DNA of 64,000 bases from NCBI RefSeq assembly GCF_031458115.1, contig NZ_JAVDXV010000009.1:310001-374000 (forward strand). The letters are read 5' to 3'. A program made the position numbers and the translations under genes. Below the pieces are notes generated by a model. The model had not been told where the DNA came from and ran no database searches. It saw nothing but the letters and a program-made list of their open reading frames with translations. Below, one piece after another: positions 37,646 through 46,604 of this stretch (position 1 is the stretch's first letter; each line of letters begins with the position of its first letter). Source of the DNA: Pelomonas asaccharophilus_A (GTDB taxonomy: Bacteria; Pseudomonadota; Gammaproteobacteria; Burkholderiales; Burkholderiaceae_C).

Positions 37646-38005
37646 TCAGGGCTTGGCCAGATGCCAGACCTGGTTGACGTTGTCGCCCGTGCGATCACCG
37701 GGCTTCTGGTCCTTGACCCAGCCGTAGACCGGCTTGCCTTTGTAGGCCCACTGCTTGCTCCCGTCGTCGCGGGTCACGACGGTCCAGTCGCCCTCGGGCC
37801 TGGCGTCGGCCGCGGCGGTCAGCGGCGGCCAGTTCGCCGCGCAGCGGTCGTTGCAGTTGCTCTTGTTCGCGGCATCGCGGTCGAAGGTGTAGAGCGACAA
37901 CCCGTTGGGACCGACGAAGATGCCATCAACCACCTGCGCCGGCGGCGCGGCGTGGGCGGACGCAGCGAAGCCGGCAACGATCAGGGCAAGCAGGGAAGAA
38001 CGCAC
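37646..38005 (-). CDS. COG4315-type secreted protein with Y-T-F-x-x-D motif
   Basis: The 119-residue protein begins with a signal peptide (VRSSLLALIVAGFAASAHA) that starts at a GTG, 38005; no in-frame ATG fits, and GGAGA lies 8 bp upstream. The motif SLYTFDRDAANKSNCNDRC and repeated W-x-V/Y-K blocks (QWAYKGKPVYGWVKDQKPG) match the uncharacterised family of proteins with conserved Yx(FWY)xxD motifs. The function is unknown. Confidence 0.75.
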   Translation of the reverse strand: MRSSLLALIVAGFAASAHAAPPAQVVDGIFVGPNGLSLYTFDRDAANKSNCNDRCAANWPPLTAAADARPEGDWTVVTRDDGSKQWAYKGKPVYGWVKDQKPGDRTGDNVNQVWHLAKP

Positions 38006-38117
38006 GGCACAGGTCTCCGGGATTGCAAAGCCGCCAAGGTAGTGGCGCGGTCGCGAGGCGACTACGAACGATTTCGCGTATTCATCTGCGCGCAGTCGCC
38101 GCCGCCACAATCGCGCC

Positions 38118-40175
38118 ATGCCCGAGGCCTCCGCCGCACCCAGCAAACCGCAAGCCAAATCCGCCCCGCAGAAGGCGATGGAGAAGCTCGGCCTCGTGCG
38201 CGACATCGACCTGGCCCTGCACCTGCCGCTGCGCTACGAGGACGAGACCCGCATCACGCCCATTGCCGCGCTGCAGGACAACGTGCCGGCGCAGGTGGAG
38301 GGCGTCGTCGTGGACTGCCAGGTCGAGCTGCGCAGCCGCCGCCAGCTGCTGGTGCGCGTGAAGGACGAGTCCGGCAGCCTGCTGCTGCGTTTCCTGCACT
38401 TCTACCCGTCGCAGCAGAAGCAGATGTCGGCGGCCACGCGGCTGCGCGTGCGCGGTGAGGCGCGCATCGGCTTCTTCGGCCGCGAGATGGTGCACCCGGT
38501 CGTCAAGGTGGTGGACGAGGACACGCCGCTGGCGCAATCCCTGACCCCGGTCTACCCCGCCTCGGCCCAGCTGCCGCAGGCCTATCTGCGCAAGGCCGTG
38601 GCCTCGGGGCTGGCGCGGGCCGACCTGCGCGAGATCCTGCCGGCGGGCGTCGTGCCGCAGGGGCTGCCGTCGCTGAAGGAGGCGCTGACCTATCTGCACC
38701 ATCCGCCGCCCAGCGCGTCGCAGGAGGCGCTGCACGAGCATCACCACCCGGCCTGGCACCGGCTCAAGTTCGAGGAGTTGCTGGCCCAGCAGCTGTCGCA
38801 GTTGCAGGCCCAGCGCGAGCGGGCGTTGCTGGTCGCACCGGCGCTGCGCGCGCGGCCCGGCGGCCTGCACCAGAAGCTGCTGGAGGTGCTGCCGTTTCAG
38901 CTGACCGCCGCGCAGCAGCGCGTGTCCGAGGAGATTGCGCAAGACCTGGCCCGGCCGCAGCCCACGCACCGGCTGCTGCAGGGCGACGTGGGCTCGGGCA
39001 AGACGGTCGTCGCGGCACTGGCCGCGGCCATCGCCATCGATGCCGGCTGGCAGTGCGCGCTGATGGCACCCACCGAGATCCTGGCCGAGCAGCATTTCCG
39101 CAAGCTGATAGCGTGGCTGGAGCCGCTGGGGTTGAAGGTGGCGTGGATCACCGGCAGCGTGAAAGGCAAGGCGCGGCAGAAGATGGTGGACGCCGCCGCC
39201 TCGGGCGAGGCGCAGCTCATCGTCGGCACGCACGCCGTCATTGAGGACAAGGTGCGCTTCGCGAAGCTGGGCCTGGCCGTCATCGACGAGCAGCACCGCT
39301 TCGGCGTCGCGCAGCGGCTGGCACTGCGCAACAAGCTCAAGGCGATGGACCTGGAGCCTCATCTGCTGATGATGAGTGCGACCCCCATTCCCCGCACGCT
39401 GGCGATGACCTATTTCGCCGACCTGGACGTCTCCACCATCGACGAGCTGCCGCCCGGCCGCAGCCCCATCGTGACCAAGGTGTTCACCGACGCCAAGCGC
39501 CACGACGTGGTCGACAAGATCCGCGGCGCGGTGGCGGACGGCGCCCAGGTCTACTGGGTCTGCCCGCTGGTGGAGGAAAGCGAGACGGTGGACCTGCGCA
39601 ACGCGACCGAGACGCACGCCGAGCTGAGCGAGGCACTGGCAGGCACGTCGGTGGGCCTGCTGCACGGGCGCATGTCGCCCGGCGACAAGGCGGCCGTCAT
39701 GGCCGAGTTCTCCAGCGGCCGCATGAGCGTGCTGGTGGCCACGACGGTCATCGAGGTGGGCGTGGACGTGCCCAATGCCAGCCTGATGGTCATCGAGCAC
39801 GCCGAGCGCTTTGGCCTGGCGCAGCTGCACCAGCTGCGTGGCCGCGTGGGCCGGGGTTCGGTGGCCAGCGTCTGCGTGCTGATCTACAGCCCGCCGCTGT
39901 CCGACACCGGCAAGTCGCGGCTGAAGGCCATGGTCGAGACGACCGACGGCTTCGAGATCGCCCGGCGCGATCTGGACATCCGCGGCCCGGGCGAGTTCAT
40001 GGGATCGCGCCAGAGCGGCGCGGAGCTGTTGAGGTTCGCGGACCTGCAGGAGGACGCGCCGCTGCTGGTCGCCGCCCGCGCGTTGGCGCCGCGGCTGCTG
40101 GACGAACATCCCGAGGCCGCGCGACGGCAGGTCGCGCGCTGGCTCGGGACGAAGGCGGAGTTCCTAAAAGCCTAG
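38118..40175 (+). CDS. recG: ATP-dependent DNA helicase RecG
   Basis: RecG remodels stalled replication forks and Holliday junctions. The 685-residue protein has an N-terminal wedge domain, Walker A GDVGSGKTVVAALAAA (about residue 292), the DEQHRFG box, MSATPIPRTLAM, and the RecG family motifs EVGVDVPNAS and QLRGRVGRGS. The start ATG 38118 is the first after a divergent promoter region shared with the gene at 37646-38005. Confidence 0.95.
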   Translation: MPEASAAPSKPQAKSAPQKAMEKLGLVRDIDLALHLPLRYEDETRITPIAALQDNVPAQVEGVVVDCQVELRSRRQLLVRVKDESGSLLLRFLHFYPSQQKQMSAATRLRVRGEARIGFFGREMVHPVVKVVDEDTPLAQSLTPVYPASAQLPQAYLRKAVASGLARADLREILPAGVVPQGLPSLKEALTYLHHPPPSASQEALHEHHHPAWHRLKFEELLAQQLSQLQAQRERALLVAPALRARPGGLHQKLLEVLPFQLTAAQQRVSEEIAQDLARPQPTHRLLQGDVGSGKTVVAALAAAIAIDAGWQCALMAPTEILAEQHFRKLIAWLEPLGLKVAWITGSVKGKARQKMVDAAASGEAQLIVGTHAVIEDKVRFAKLGLAVIDEQHRFGVAQRLALRNKLKAMDLEPHLLMMSATPIPRTLAMTYFADLDVSTIDELPPGRSPIVTKVFTDAKRHDVVDKIRGAVADGAQVYWVCPLVEESETVDLRNATETHAELSEALAGTSVGLLHGRMSPGDKAAVMAEFSSGRMSVLVATTVIEVGVDVPNASLMVIEHAERFGLAQLHQLRGRVGRGSVASVCVLIYSPPLSDTGKSRLKAMVETTDGFEIARRDLDIRGPGEFMGSRQSGAELLRFADLQEDAPLLVAARALAPRLLDEHPEAARRQVARWLGTKAEFLKA

Positions 40176-40177
40176 GC

Positions 40178-40366
40178 TCACTTGCAGGTAAAGCTCTTGG
40201 CGTTCACTTCCTTGACGTTGCCGGCACCGCAGGTGGCCAGGGCCTGATCGCTCATCTTCTGGATGGAGGCGCTGTCGGTGGACGTGTGCACCGGCGGCGC
40301 GAAGACGCAGGCGCTCAGGGCGACGGCGGCGGCCAGGGCGACGGTGAAGGTGGCGATGCGGTTCAT
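40178..40366 (-). CDS. Small lipoprotein of unknown function
   Basis: The 62-residue product has a lipobox (ALSACVFAP, Cys about residue 20) and a hydrophilic tail that contains a second Cys pair (TCGAGN, TC at the end). I see no close family. The ATG at 40366 has a nearby AAGGAA. It lies convergent to recG and is not coupled to it. Confidence 0.65.
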   Translation of the reverse strand: MNRIATFTVALAAAVALSACVFAPPVHTSTDSASIQKMSDQALATCGAGNVKEVNAKSFTCK

Positions 40367-40481
40367 GTTCGAGTTCCTTGGGGTCAGGTGTTGAGATGCG
40401 TCGCATCGTCGGGGATGTGCGATGAACAGTCAGCCGTCGTGCGACGAACTGCACAACGCCTTGGACAGGCTGCACGCTGAC

Positions 40482-40640
40482 GGAAGCGTTGAATAAGTTC
40501 CCGCGATGCAGCGCGCCCTGATTTGGGATGGGCGGCAAGGCGCAAAGCGCAGCCCTGGCGGGCCATGGCGAGCATTTGCAACGCAGCAGACCGCCCAAGG
40601 CAGGGATGCGCTGCGCGCGAGGGGCTTGTTCAGCGCTTCC
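40482..40640. mobile_element. MITE-like element of about 159 bp
   Basis: Imperfect terminal inverted repeats of about 35 bp frame the segment: GGAAGCGTTGAATAAGTTCC on the left, and the complement of the right end reads GGAAGCGCTGAACAAGCCCC. The similarity continues inward through GCGATGCAGCGCGCCCTG on the left and GCGCGCAGCGCATCCCTG on the right. There is no gene inside, so any movement would need an enzyme from elsewhere. No target duplication is seen. The right end coincides with the first base of the TAG stop of the LytTR regulator gene (minus strand). Confidence 0.65.
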
Positions 40641-41371
40641 TACAACTCCAGCTTTTCTCGCAGCAGCTTGGCCTGGCGGCGCGACACCTCCACCTGGTGG
40701 CCGTCGCGCAGCGTCACGCGGTAGCCGTCGCTGCTGGACGGCGCGATGGCCTGGATCCAGCGCAGGTTGATCAGGTGGCTGCGGCTGGCGCGGAAGAACA
40801 GCTGCGAGTCCAGCTTCTCCTCCAGGCTGGTCAGCGTGCGGTTGATCAGCGGGCGCTGTCCGTCGAACCAGGCCTGCGCGTAGTTGCCGCAGCTCTCGAA
40901 GCCGGCGATGTCGCCCAGCCGCACGAACCAGCAGCGCTCGCCATCGCGCAGAAAGACCATGTCGTCGGCGCCTTTGATCGATGTCGCCGGCGTCGTCTGA
41001 ACCATCGTGGCCGGTGCGGGCCGCAGCCGCTCGCGCACCTTGGCCAGCGCCGCCTCCAGCCGCTCGGGCTCAATGGGCTTGAGCAGGTAGTCCAGCGCGT
41101 TGCGATCGAAGGCCGCCAATGCGTGCTGGTCGTAGGCGGTGGTGAAGACGACCAGCGGCAGGTGCTCGATCTGGTCCAGCAGGTCGAAGCCCGTGGCGCC
41201 GGGCAGCTCCACGTCCAGCAGCAGCAGGTCGGGCTGCAGCTGGTCTATGGCCTCGCGCGCGGGCAGCAGCTCGGCGGCCTCGCCGACGATGTCGGCGTCG
41301 GGAATGGCGGCCAGCAGCGTGCGCAGCTCCTGGCGGGCGAGGCGCGAGTCCTCGACGATGTAGATCCTCAT
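40640..41371 (-). CDS. LytTR-type response regulator
   Basis: The 243-residue protein has an N-terminal receiver (phospho-Asp in LLLLDVELPG, about residue 55; conserved Lys in YLLKPIEPERL) and a C-terminal LytTR DNA-binding domain (about 140-243; SRSHLINLRWIQAI, GYRVTLRDGHQVEVSRR). It overlaps the histidine kinase gene by 4 bp. Such pairs often control membrane transporters, exopolysaccharide or virulence genes; targets are not evident here. Confidence 0.88.
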   Translation of the reverse strand: MRIYIVEDSRLARQELRTLLAAIPDADIVGEAAELLPAREAIDQLQPDLLLLDVELPGATGFDLLDQIEHLPLVVFTTAYDQHALAAFDRNALDYLLKPIEPERLEAALAKVRERLRPAPATMVQTTPATSIKGADDMVFLRDGERCWFVRLGDIAGFESCGNYAQAWFDGQRPLINRTLTSLEEKLDSQLFFRASRSHLINLRWIQAIAPSSSDGYRVTLRDGHQVEVSRRQAKLLREKLEL

Positions 41372-42414
41372 GCCGCCATCATCTCCACACTGACCTGCAC
41401 ACGGCCGTCCGCCGCCTCGATGCGGCAGCCCGCGCCCTCGCCGCCGGCGCGCGTCAGGCGCTCGCGCAGGTTGGCCAGGCCCAGGCCCGTGCCGTCGGCG
41501 CTGCTGCCCGGCTTCCACTGGCCCGGGTTCCCCACGGCCACGGACAGCTTGTCGCCGTCGCGGGCGACGCGGATGTCCACCACGCCGCCGCCGGGCGTGC
41601 GCGCAATACCGTGCTTGATCGCGTTCTCCACCAGCAGCTGCAGCAGCATGGGTGGCACGCTGGCACCGGCGGTCGCGGGGTCGACCTGCCAGTCCACGCG
41701 CAGCCGCTCCTCGTGGTGCAGTTGCTCCAGCGCCACGTAGTCGCGCACGACGGCCAGTTCGTCGGCCAGCGGCACGCGCTCCTTGGCGCTGTGCTGCAGC
41801 GTGTGGCGCAGCGTGTTGGACAGCCGGCTCAGCATCTCGCGGGCGCGGACCGGGTCTTCGTTGATGAGGGCGCGCAGGTTGTTCAGCGCGTTGAACAGGA
41901 AGTGCGGGTTGATCTGGGCCCGCAGCACCTGCAGCTCCAGCGCGCGGGCGGCGGCCTCGGCCTGCCACTTGGCGATCTCGCCCAGGCGCCAGCGGTTGAT
42001 CATCTGGAGGCCCACCCACACCGCCGCCCACAGCCACAGCAGGATGCTGGTGTTGACCGTGTAGCTCAGGATCATGAGGCCGCTGTGCGGCATGTTGGCG
42101 GGGAACTCCAGCAGCCCCAGCGCCAGGCCCACGCGGTTGACGAGCAGCAGCAGGCATTGCAGCGAGAAGGCCAGCAGCGGCGGCAGCAACAGCAGCCGCA
42201 GCAGCAGCGCGCGGGGCGGCAGCTCCAGCCAGCCGCGGCGCAGCGCCAACGCCCGCAGTCCCTCGCTGGCCGCCCACAGGCCGGCGCCCACGCAGACCAT
42301 CACGAAGGCCAGCGAACCGGTCAGCCGCTGGAAGCTCGCCACCATGACCAGCGAGATGCCGACGTAGCCGGCCCACAGCAGCGCCTGCACCACCGCCCGC
42401 TTGCGCGTGTCCAT
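41368..42414 (-). CDS. LytS/YehU-type sensor histidine kinase
   Basis: The 348-residue kinase has an N-terminal block of about four membrane helices (residues 10-130) and the His_kinase phosphoacceptor NPHFLFNALNNLRALINED (His about residue 170). A C-terminal ATPase domain follows, with LVENAIKHGIA and GTGLGLANLRERL. It partners the LytTR response regulator encoded directly downstream. Confidence 0.88.
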   Translation of the reverse strand: MDTRKRAVVQALLWAGYVGISLVMVASFQRLTGSLAFVMVCVGAGLWAASEGLRALALRRGWLELPPRALLLRLLLLPPLLAFSLQCLLLLVNRVGLALGLLEFPANMPHSGLMILSYTVNTSILLWLWAAVWVGLQMINRWRLGEIAKWQAEAAARALELQVLRAQINPHFLFNALNNLRALINEDPVRAREMLSRLSNTLRHTLQHSAKERVPLADELAVVRDYVALEQLHHEERLRVDWQVDPATAGASVPPMLLQLLVENAIKHGIARTPGGGVVDIRVARDGDKLSVAVGNPGQWKPGSSADGTGLGLANLRERLTRAGGEGAGCRIEAADGRVQVSVEMMAA

Positions 42415-42444
42415 GCTCCTCCCGCCCTGTCGGGTTTGACCTTC

Positions 42445-43341
42445 TTATCGGGCCGCCAGGAAGCCCTTGACCTCGCCGACCAGCCAGTCGGCATCGTCCC
42501 ACATGAGGAAGTGGTAGCCGCGCTGGCTCATGCTGACCTTGGCGCCGTTCAGGCCAGCGTACTGGGTCTCGAAGATTTTCTTCGTGCTGTCCAGCGTGGA
42601 GCCCATGGGCTCGAACGCGGCCCAGGCGCCCAGCACCAGCGTCGGCGCGGTGATCCTGGGCAGCAGCGGGCGCAGGTCCTCGCCCCACAGCTCGGACATG
42701 GCCTGCGCCGTCGTGGCGCGGTCGCTGGCCAGGCTCCAGGCGACGACACGCTCGAGATGGGCGGGGCTGCGGGTCATGCCGGCCGCGCCCTGGCGGGTGC
42801 CCGCCTCCCACTGTTCCTTGCTGGCGCCCAGCATCTGCTGGCGCATGCCGGCGGCCATGCCGCGCGCGGCCTCGGGCGTCATGCCGCGCAGGCCGCCCAG
42901 GAAGGGCAGCGAGTCGACGATGACCAGTCGCTCGATGCGGCCAGGCTTCTCGGCCGCCATCTGCAGCGCCAGCGTGCCGCCCAGGCTGTGGCCGATGACG
43001 ACGGGCTTGTCCAGCTTGCGGTCGTCCAGGTAGGCCAGCAGGCGGTCGCGCATCGCGGTGTTGAAGTGCTCGGTCGTCACCGCCGGCGCGCCGGCGAAGC
43101 CGGGCAGCTGCACGAGGTGGCATTGCACGCCGGGCTGCAACGCGGCGCAGGTCTCGGTCCAGACGCTGGCGGCACTGTTCAGGCCGGGGATCATCAACAC
43201 CGGCTTGCCCTGGCCCACGACCTCGACGCGCAGGTCGCGGAACTCGGCGGGCGCGGCCTCGCTGCGGCCGACGTAGAGTGCCGTCAAAATGGCCACGGCG
43301 GCACCGAAAAGGCCCATCCAGGAACGCTTGCGTGAGGACAT
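42445..43341 (-). CDS. Alpha/beta-hydrolase-fold protein, exported
   Basis: The 298-residue protein has an N-terminal hydrophobic signal-like stretch (WMGLFGAAVAILTALYVG) and the alpha/beta-hydrolase pattern: nucleophile elbow GHSLGG, acid loop PTLVLGAWAAFEP and catalytic His in RGYHFLMWDD. Substrate is unknown. ATG 43341 follows GGAGACCAGC; two earlier in-frame ATGs exist (43374, 43353). It ends 30 bp before the kinase gene, so it may be in the same transcription unit. Confidence 0.75.
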   Translation of the reverse strand: MSSRKRSWMGLFGAAVAILTALYVGRSEAAPAEFRDLRVEVVGQGKPVLMIPGLNSAASVWTETCAALQPGVQCHLVQLPGFAGAPAVTTEHFNTAMRDRLLAYLDDRKLDKPVVIGHSLGGTLALQMAAEKPGRIERLVIVDSLPFLGGLRGMTPEAARGMAAGMRQQMLGASKEQWEAGTRQGAAGMTRSPAHLERVVAWSLASDRATTAQAMSELWGEDLRPLLPRITAPTLVLGAWAAFEPMGSTLDSTKKIFETQYAGLNGAKVSMSQRGYHFLMWDDADWLVGEVKGFLAAR

Positions 43342-43462
43342 GCTGGTCTCCATCCAGGTTGTGATGGAGCGCATGTTGCCGATGATCTTCCCTGTAACCC
43401 GCTGCCGGATGACCAGCGGCGGGCCGGGCGGACGAATGGCGAAACGGCGGGGTGGGCGGCGG

Positions 43463-44149
43463 CTACTTCAGCCGCTGCGCCCAGTACACCAGCACTTCCG
43501 TCTGCGGCTGCAGGTCGGTGGAGCTGTAGCGGTAGACCGGCACGATGTTGATCGCGTCCAGCGTGTTCAGGCCCGAGATGATGCGGCCGAACACGGCATA
43601 GCCCGGGTTGCTGGCGCTCTGGTAGTCCAGGCCCGTGTTGTCCACCACATTGAAGAAGAACTGGCTGGTGGCCGAGTCGGCGTCGCTGCGGCGGGCCATC
43701 GCGATGGTGCCGCGCAGGTTGGAGAGGTTGTTGTTGCTCTCCAGCTTGATGGGCGCGTACAGCGGCTGCTTCTCGATCATGCCGCTGCGGTAGCCGCCGC
43801 CCTGCACGACGAAGTCGCGGTCCACGCGGTGGATCAGCGTGTTCGAGTAGAAACCGGCGGCGACGTATTTGTAGAAGTTGGCGACCGTCTGCGGCGCATA
43901 GCTGTCGTACAGCTCGACGACGATCTCGCCGCTGCTGGTCAGCATGCAGACGGTGCCCCACTGGCTGGCGGCGGACGCCGCCAGGCCGGCCGCGCTGCAC
44001 GACAGCGTGGGCGGATTCGGGTTGGGGTTGGGGCGCGGGTTGGACCCGCCGCCGCCTCCGCCTCCACCGCCGCCGATCTCGACATAGCCGCCGCCGCCGC
44101 AGGCGGCGAGGCTCAGGACGGACAGCAGAACGGCGACGCGACGCAGCAT
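43463..44149 (-). CDS. Cyclophilin-type peptidyl-prolyl isomerase, lipoprotein (first)
   Basis: The 228-residue protein has a lipobox LSLAACG and then a long Gly/Asn/Pro spacer (GGGGGGGGSNPRPNPNPNPP), followed by a cyclophilin domain: GTIAMARRSDADSATSQFFF, GYAVFGRIISGLNTLD. It should help fold proteins at the outer face of the inner membrane or in the outer membrane. It is paralogous to the next gene. ATG 44149 is chosen over 44209 because the lipobox is then at the normal place. Confidence 0.82.
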   Translation of the reverse strand: MLRRVAVLLSVLSLAACGGGGYVEIGGGGGGGGGGSNPRPNPNPNPPTLSCSAAGLAASAASQWGTVCMLTSSGEIVVELYDSYAPQTVANFYKYVAAGFYSNTLIHRVDRDFVVQGGGYRSGMIEKQPLYAPIKLESNNNLSNLRGTIAMARRSDADSATSQFFFNVVDNTGLDYQSASNPGYAVFGRIISGLNTLDAINIVPVYRYSSTDLQPQTEVLVYWAQRLK

Positions 44150-44226
44150 GGCAGCACCCGGGATGTGGCAGGGCCTGCCCAACGTGTCAGAGGCGGGTGC
44201 CGCTGACACGTCGTCGCAGTTGGTTA

Positions 44227-44874
44227 CTAGAGGGCAATGACCTTGGCTTCAGTGACGACGACGTCGACCAGCGGCATGTCCGACGCATTCGTGTTTACGG
44301 CGCGGATCGCGTCCACCACGTCGAGTCCAAGCGTCACTTGGCCGAACACGGCATAGCCGTCGGGGTTGGCTGCGCTGCCGTAGTTCAGTACCGAGGAGTT
44401 GTCCACCGTGTTGATGAAGAACTGGCTGGTGGCGCTGTCGGTCACGGCCGTGCGTGCCATCGCAATGGTGCCACGCACATTGGACAGGCCGTTCTTGCTT
44501 TCCAGCAGGATGGGCGGGTAGGTCGCTGCCTTGTCCACGATGGCGCCAGCCGCGTTGCGGGTCATGCCACCGCCCTGGATGACGAAGTTGGCGATGACGC
44601 GGTGGAACAGCGTGTTCGTATAGAAGCCGTCGTTCACGTACTTCAGGAAGTTGTCCACCGTGATGGGCGCATGGGTGCGATCCAGGCCCAGTTCGATGAC
44701 GCCTTTGTTGGTGGTCAGGCGCACCTTGTGCGTGACGGTCAGCGTGACGGGCGGGACCGGGGTCGGCGTGGGCGTGCTGCCACCGCTGCTGCCGCCACCA
44801 CCGCCGCAAGCGGTCAGAGCAAGGGTCGTGGCCAGCGCCAACAGCGCGCGGCGGGGGAGTCGATTCGGGGTCAT
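44227..44874 (-). CDS. Cyclophilin-type peptidyl-prolyl isomerase, lipoprotein (second)
   Basis: The 215-residue paralogue has a lipobox (ALTACG) with a shorter Gly/Thr/Pro spacer, then the cyclophilin core: FHRVIANFVIQGGG, GTIAMARTAVTDSATSQFF, GYAVFGQVTLGLDVVDAI. The start is ATG 44874, one base after the panC stop; ATG 44886 overlaps panC and is less likely. Having two lipoprotein cyclophilins in tandem is unusual enough to note. Confidence 0.82.
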   Translation of the reverse strand: MTPNRLPRRALLALATTLALTACGGGGGSSGGSTPTPTPVPPVTLTVTHKVRLTTNKGVIELGLDRTHAPITVDNFLKYVNDGFYTNTLFHRVIANFVIQGGGMTRNAAGAIVDKAATYPPILLESKNGLSNVRGTIAMARTAVTDSATSQFFINTVDNSSVLNYGSAANPDGYAVFGQVTLGLDVVDAIRAVNTNASDMPLVDVVVTEAKVIAL

Positions 44875-44875
44875 C

Positions 44876-45709
44876 TCAAACTTCAAGGTTGTCGATCAAA
44901 CGGGTCGTGCCAAGTCTGGCGGCGGCCAGCGCCACCAGGGGCTGGCCGTCCACGGCGCCACTGAGGTCGTGGCGGACCCGGAGTGTGACGTAATCCGGCA
45001 ACCAACCGGCGTCACGCAGCGATTGCATGGCGTCGGCTTCCATAACCGCAAGTTCGCGCTCCCCGGCCTGCCAGCGCGCGATCAGCGCCTTCAGCGTGCG
45101 TGACAGCCGCAGCGCCTCGGCCTTCTCGGCCTCGCTCAGATAGCCGTTGCGCGACGACAGCGCCAGGCCTTCCGGGCTGCGGCGCGTCTCGCCGCCGTAG
45201 ATCTCGATCGGCAGCGCCATCTGCGCCGTCATGCGGCGCAGCACCATCAGCTGCTGGTAGTCCTTCTTGCCGAACACGGCCAGCGTGGGCTGCACGATGT
45301 TGAACAGCTTGTGCACGACGGTGCAGACACCCGTGAAGAAGCCGGGGCGGAAGTGGCCTTCCAGGATGTCGGCCAGCTCAGGAGGCGGCGTCACCTTGTA
45401 GCCCTGCGGCTCGGGGTACAGCTCTTTCTCGCTGGGCGCGAACACGATGTCGCAACCGGCGCCTTCCAGCAGCTCGCAGTCCCGCGCCAGCGTGCGCGGG
45501 TAAGTGTCGAAGTCCTCGTGCGGCGCGAACTGCAGCCGGTTCACGAAGATGCTGGCGACCACCGCACCCGCCGGGCCGACCAGCTCGCGTGCCTGCTTGA
45601 CGAGCTGCAGATGGCCGTCGTGCAGGTTGCCCATGGTGGGCACGAAGCCGCGCTCGCGGTGGATGGCGAGCGCGTCGCGCAGCTCGTTGATCGTGTGGAT
45701 GACGCGCAT
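44876..45709 (-). CDS. panC: Pantothenate synthetase
   Basis: PanC joins pantoate and beta-alanine with ATP. The 277-residue protein shows FVPTMGNLHDGHLQLVKQA, FVNRLQFAPHEDFDTYPR, VFGKKDYQQLMVLRRM and SSRNGYLS, all standard for the family. ATG 45709 starts 2 bp after the panB stop. An upstream frame extension is not needed. It is transcribed with panB. Confidence 0.95.
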   Translation of the reverse strand: MRVIHTINELRDALAIHRERGFVPTMGNLHDGHLQLVKQARELVGPAGAVVASIFVNRLQFAPHEDFDTYPRTLARDCELLEGAGCDIVFAPSEKELYPEPQGYKVTPPPELADILEGHFRPGFFTGVCTVVHKLFNIVQPTLAVFGKKDYQQLMVLRRMTAQMALPIEIYGGETRRSPEGLALSSRNGYLSEAEKAEALRLSRTLKALIARWQAGERELAVMEADAMQSLRDAGWLPDYVTLRVRHDLSGAVDGQPLVALAAARLGTTRLIDNLEV

Positions 45710-45711
45710 GC

Positions 45712-46518
45712 TCAGAACCCGTGGACCTCGTTGACCGGAAAGCTGCCGGCCTTCACCTCGTCCACATAGCCCTTCACTCCCGCCAGCACCGAGTCCTTGC
45801 CGGTCATGAAGTCCTTGACGAAGCGGGGCTTGCGGCCCGGCGTGATGTTCAGCATGTCGTGCAGCACCAGCACCTGGCCCGACGTGCCCACGCCCGCGCC
45901 GATGCCGATGACCGGCACCGGCGACGCGGCCGTGATGTCGGCGGCCAGTGCGGCCGGCACCATCTCGTACAGCAGCATGGCCGCGCCGGCCTCCACCGCC
46001 TGCTGCGATTCGCGCTTGATGCGCGCCGCGCTTTCCTCGTCGCGGCCCTGCACCTTGAAGCCGCCCAACGCCGTGACCGTCTGCGGCGTGAAGCCCAGGT
46101 GCACGCAGACCGGGATGCCTCGCTCGCTGATGAAGCGCACCGTCTCGGTCGTCCAGCCACCGCCTTCCAGCTTGACCATGTGGGCGCCGGCCTTGACCAG
46201 CGCGGCGGCGCTCTTCCACGCCTCTTCCTTGCTGACGTGATAGCTGTCGAACGGCAGGTCCGCGATGACGAACGCGTACTTCACGCCGCGGCGCACGCAG
46301 GTCGTGTGGTACAGCATGTCGTCCAGGCTGACGGGGGCCGTGGAGCCACGGCCCTGCAGCACATTGCCCAGCGAATCACCGATCAGCAGGATGTCCACGC
46401 CCGCCTCGTCCAGCAGGCTGGCGAAGGCCGCGTCGTAACAGGTCAGCATCGCGATCTTCTCGCCGCCGGCATGCATCTGCGCGAGGCGCGGCAGCGTCAT
46501 GAGCTTGCGTTCAGTCAT
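45712..46518 (-). CDS. panB: 3-methyl-2-oxobutanoate hydroxymethyltransferase
   Basis: PanB makes ketopantoate from 2-oxoisovalerate with methylene-tetrahydrofolate. The 268-residue protein has MLTCYDAAFASLLDEAG, LIGDSLGNVLQG, VKLEGG and GIGAGVGTSGQVLVLHDM. It is the first gene of panB-panC and is divergent from oxyR across an 86-bp gap. Confidence 0.95.
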   Translation of the reverse strand: MTERKLMTLPRLAQMHAGGEKIAMLTCYDAAFASLLDEAGVDILLIGDSLGNVLQGRGSTAPVSLDDMLYHTTCVRRGVKYAFVIADLPFDSYHVSKEEAWKSAAALVKAGAHMVKLEGGGWTTETVRFISERGIPVCVHLGFTPQTVTALGGFKVQGRDEESAARIKRESQQAVEAGAAMLLYEMVPAALAADITAASPVPVIGIGAGVGTSGQVLVLHDMLNITPGRKPRFVKDFMTGKDSVLAGVKGYVDEVKAGSFPVNEVHGF

Positions 46519-46604
46519 GCGGTTCTCCGTATAAACCCTGAAGACCCTCGTGGGGCGGCGGCAGTGTAGCGTTCGGGTCCGTTCCCTGAAGCCGTCCCCC
46601 AGCC

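Noticed and set aside
38082..40109. A 675-codon minus-strand open frame over recG
   Set aside because: A compositional shadow; no motif, while recG on the other strand has all helicase motifs.
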